A DNA stretch of 64,000 nt. Origin: Micromonospora sp. HNM0581 (lineage in GTDB: Bacteria > Actinomycetota > Actinomycetes > Mycobacteriales > Micromonosporaceae). This document shows, one piece after another, positions 62,586 to 64,000 of the stretch. Both the position numbers and the translations under genes were made by a program. A model generated the notes under the pieces. It was not told the origin of the DNA. It ran no database searches and worked only from the letters and a program-made list of their open reading frames with translations. The stretch lies in NCBI RefSeq assembly GCF_012726175.1, contig NZ_JAASAD010000010.1, positions 1-64,000 of the forward strand, read 5' to 3'. Every line of letters begins with the position of its first letter. The first letter of the stretch is position 1.

Positions 62586-63346
62586 CCCGTCAGGGAGCCC
62601 CGCAGGAGACTGTCGCCGGAGTGGGCGGTGTCGTTGTCGAAGTCCTCGGCCGAGACGTCGACGACCGAGTACTGCCCCAGATCGACGTTCGGTGGCAACG
62701 GCAGCAGCACGTCGGAGCCGTCGCCGAGCACACCGACCGAGAACATCTCCATGTTCTGCGGGTTGATGAGCCAGACCTCGTAATACCCCGGTACGGCCGG
62801 GAGATTCGCCACGTGCAGATGCAACTCGCCGGTGCCCAGCACCCGGGCGTCACCCCGGGCCGCCGGTGGAGTCGCCCCGAACGCCGCCAGTGGGGCACTG
62901 GCCACCACGGTCTGCTCGACCGGCTCGCCGTCCCGTAGTACGGCGGCGGTGCCGATCACTCCGACGGCGGCGGCGGCCACCGCCGTGACGGCCGTCGTGG
63001 CGAGTCGGGACCAACGTCCGCGCCGCGAACGGCGGGCACCGGAGACCACAGCCGGGGGGATCGGGCCAGCCGGTTCGGCAAGGTCCGGCCGCTGCCGTCC
63101 GGCAGCGAGCCGGGGCAGTTCTTCCGCCGCTGTGATCTCGGCCATGATGCCCTGCCAGAGGTGTCCTGGCGGGTCGGGCAGGTCACGTATTTCCCGAGCG
63201 GCGGCGCCGAGGCCCGCGACGTGACGCAGTCCGTCCAGTTCCGCCCGGCAGTACGGGCAGGCGTCCAGGTGGGTACGGTCGGCGTTGTCCACCTCACTCT
63301 CACCGAGAGCCAGAAATACCAGCCGGTCGTGCTCCAGGTGCTGCAC
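62582..63346 (-). CDS. RskA-like anti-sigma factor
   Basis: 254 residues from GTG 63346, with GGGAGG upstream. The N-terminal zinc-binding anti-sigma domain has the HxxxCxxC motif (THLDACPYC). A membrane segment (LATTAVTAVAAAAVGVIGTA) is followed by an extracytoplasmic anti-sigma-K/RskA-like domain (LHLHVANLPAVPGYYEVWLI, GDGSDVLLPLPPNVDLGQYS, VVDVSAEDFDNDTAHSGDSL). It is expected to hold the overlapping sigma factor at the membrane until released by regulated proteolysis. Confidence 0.9.
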   Translation of the reverse strand: MQHLEHDRLVFLALGESEVDNADRTHLDACPYCRAELDGLRHVAGLGAAAREIRDLPDPPGHLWQGIMAEITAAEELPRLAAGRQRPDLAEPAGPIPPAVVSGARRSRRGRWSRLATTAVTAVAAAAVGVIGTAAVLRDGEPVEQTVVASAPLAAFGATPPAARGDARVLGTGELHLHVANLPAVPGYYEVWLINPQNMEMFSVGVLGDGSDVLLPLPPNVDLGQYSVVDVSAEDFDNDTAHSGDSLLRGSLTG

Positions 63347-63947
63347 CGTCCACCTCCCATCTGCGTTTCAGACTGGCCATGCCCCGCCGGATGTGACTTT
63401 TGACCGTGCCGAGCGGCACCCCGGTCATCGTCGAGATCTGTTGGTGGGTCAGATCGTCGAAGAAAGCCAATTCCAGCATCCGCCGCTGGTCGTCCGGCAG
63501 CCGAGCCAACTCGTCGGCCACCACCAGCCGGTCGATCACGGTGTCCGGGTCACTACTGGTGGATTCCGGCTCGGGCAGTTGGCGTACGGTCTCGACCGCC
63601 CGGTCCTCCCGGGCAGCGGATCGCAGCCGGTCGATCACCTTGCGTCGGCCGATACCGAGCAGCCAGCCGACAAGTGAGCCCTTGGCCGGATCGAAGGTCT
63701 CCCGACCGAGCCAGGCGGCGACGAAGGTGGCCTGGGCCGCATCCTCAGCGTCGCTGCGGTTCACGAGCGTGCTGGAGGCCAGGTGGAGGACGATCCGGCC
63801 GTAGCGGTCGTAGGCCTCGCGTAGCGCCTGCTCGTCACCGGCGCGGAAGCGGTGGGCCAGCTCGTCCTCGGGTGTGCCCAATGGTTGCCGGAACCCTGTC
63901 ACGAGAAGGTTCGCCTGGTTGGGGGCATGCCCGACTGTAGCTCGCAC
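63300..63947 (-). CDS. ECF-type RNA polymerase sigma factor (SigK-like)
   Basis: 215 residues from GTG 63947; GTG 63902 is a shorter alternative. Region 2: AYDRYGRIVLHLASSTLVNR, SDAEDAAQATFVAAWLGRE, LVGWLLGIGRRKVIDRLR. Region 4: LPDDQRRMLELAFFDDLTHQ and ISTMTGVPLGTVKSHIRRGM. The 3' end overlaps the anti-sigma gene by 47 bp, a typical sigma/anti-sigma coupling. The signal it answers is unknown. Confidence 0.92.
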   Translation of the reverse strand: MRATVGHAPNQANLLVTGFRQPLGTPEDELAHRFRAGDEQALREAYDRYGRIVLHLASSTLVNRSDAEDAAQATFVAAWLGRETFDPAKGSLVGWLLGIGRRKVIDRLRSAAREDRAVETVRQLPEPESTSSDPDTVIDRLVVADELARLPDDQRRMLELAFFDDLTHQQISTMTGVPLGTVKSHIRRGMASLKRRWEVDGAAPGARPAGISGSR

Positions 63948-64000
63948 GGGTGCCGTCCCCTCTGTCAGCCCAGCGCCTCTCCCCGGTCTCTCTTCGTCTG

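Overview
The sequence is very GC-rich, with a strong bias to G/C at third codon positions, GTG starts and many short overlaps between genes. Together with the housekeeping gene order on the right (nagZ/ROK, ribokinase, crotonase, TPP enzyme, etfB-etfA, RskA-like anti-sigma/ECF sigma) this points to an actinomycete of the Micromonosporaceae, most likely Micromonospora or a close relative. This is inferred from gene content and composition, not from a marker gene.

Left part, 1-43,360: an accessory island. It opens with one giant reading frame (1-24,843) that is already open at base 1, so its N-terminus lies outside the window; at least 8,280 residues are present. The protein runs from an Asn/Thr/Ala/Gly repeat region through a possible metallopeptidase-like module (HEWEH), long beta-rich segments, a papain-fold toxin domain (Cys3538/His3620/Asp3635), coiled coils, degenerate copies of earlier modules, an Asp/Gly-rich linker, a long alpha-solenoid and a degenerate amidoligase-like domain. 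It ends in an OTU-type cysteine protease domain. Downstream come a LuxR-type ATPase regulator, a beta-helix protein fused to an EccA/CbxX-type AAA+ ATPase, a second LuxR ATPase regulator, a membrane-anchored discoidin-domain protein, two paralogous proteins of unknown function flanking a Pro-Gln repeat membrane protein, an ECF sigma factor and two paralogous receiver proteins (one lacking its acidic pocket and DNA-binding domain). The island closes with a membrane-anchored CBM35-like protein, a double lytic-transglycosylase-like/ricin-lectin protein and a mycosin-like subtilase. The last two have lost their catalytic residues. No EccB, EccC, EccD, EccE or WXG100 gene is visible in the window; they could lie upstream. 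My reading is a type VII secretion-related locus dedicated to a giant multi-domain effector, using pseudo-enzymes as cell-wall scaffolds.

Middle part, 43,400-55,060: a mix of conserved small genes and decay. It holds a DUF72 gene, a membrane protein, a self-regulated-looking Clp-N/HTH protein with two palindromes abutting its start codon, a frameshifted pseudogene, a TetR C-terminal remnant, nagZ divergent from a ROK regulator with a palindrome between them, a solitary ABC ATPase, ribokinase, a DUF6232-like gene, and a deleted, frameshifted transposase next to repeats.

Right part, 55,060-64,000: a second DUF6232-like gene and then mostly core metabolism and envelope genes: enoyl-CoA hydratase, a TPP-dependent acetolactate-synthase-like enzyme, small membrane proteins (PLDc_N, two DUF202), a GNAT acetyltransferase with a coupled small gene, the electron-transfer flavoprotein pair followed by strong hairpins, and an ECF sigma/anti-sigma pair on the minus strand. 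No tRNA, rRNA or CRISPR array was seen.
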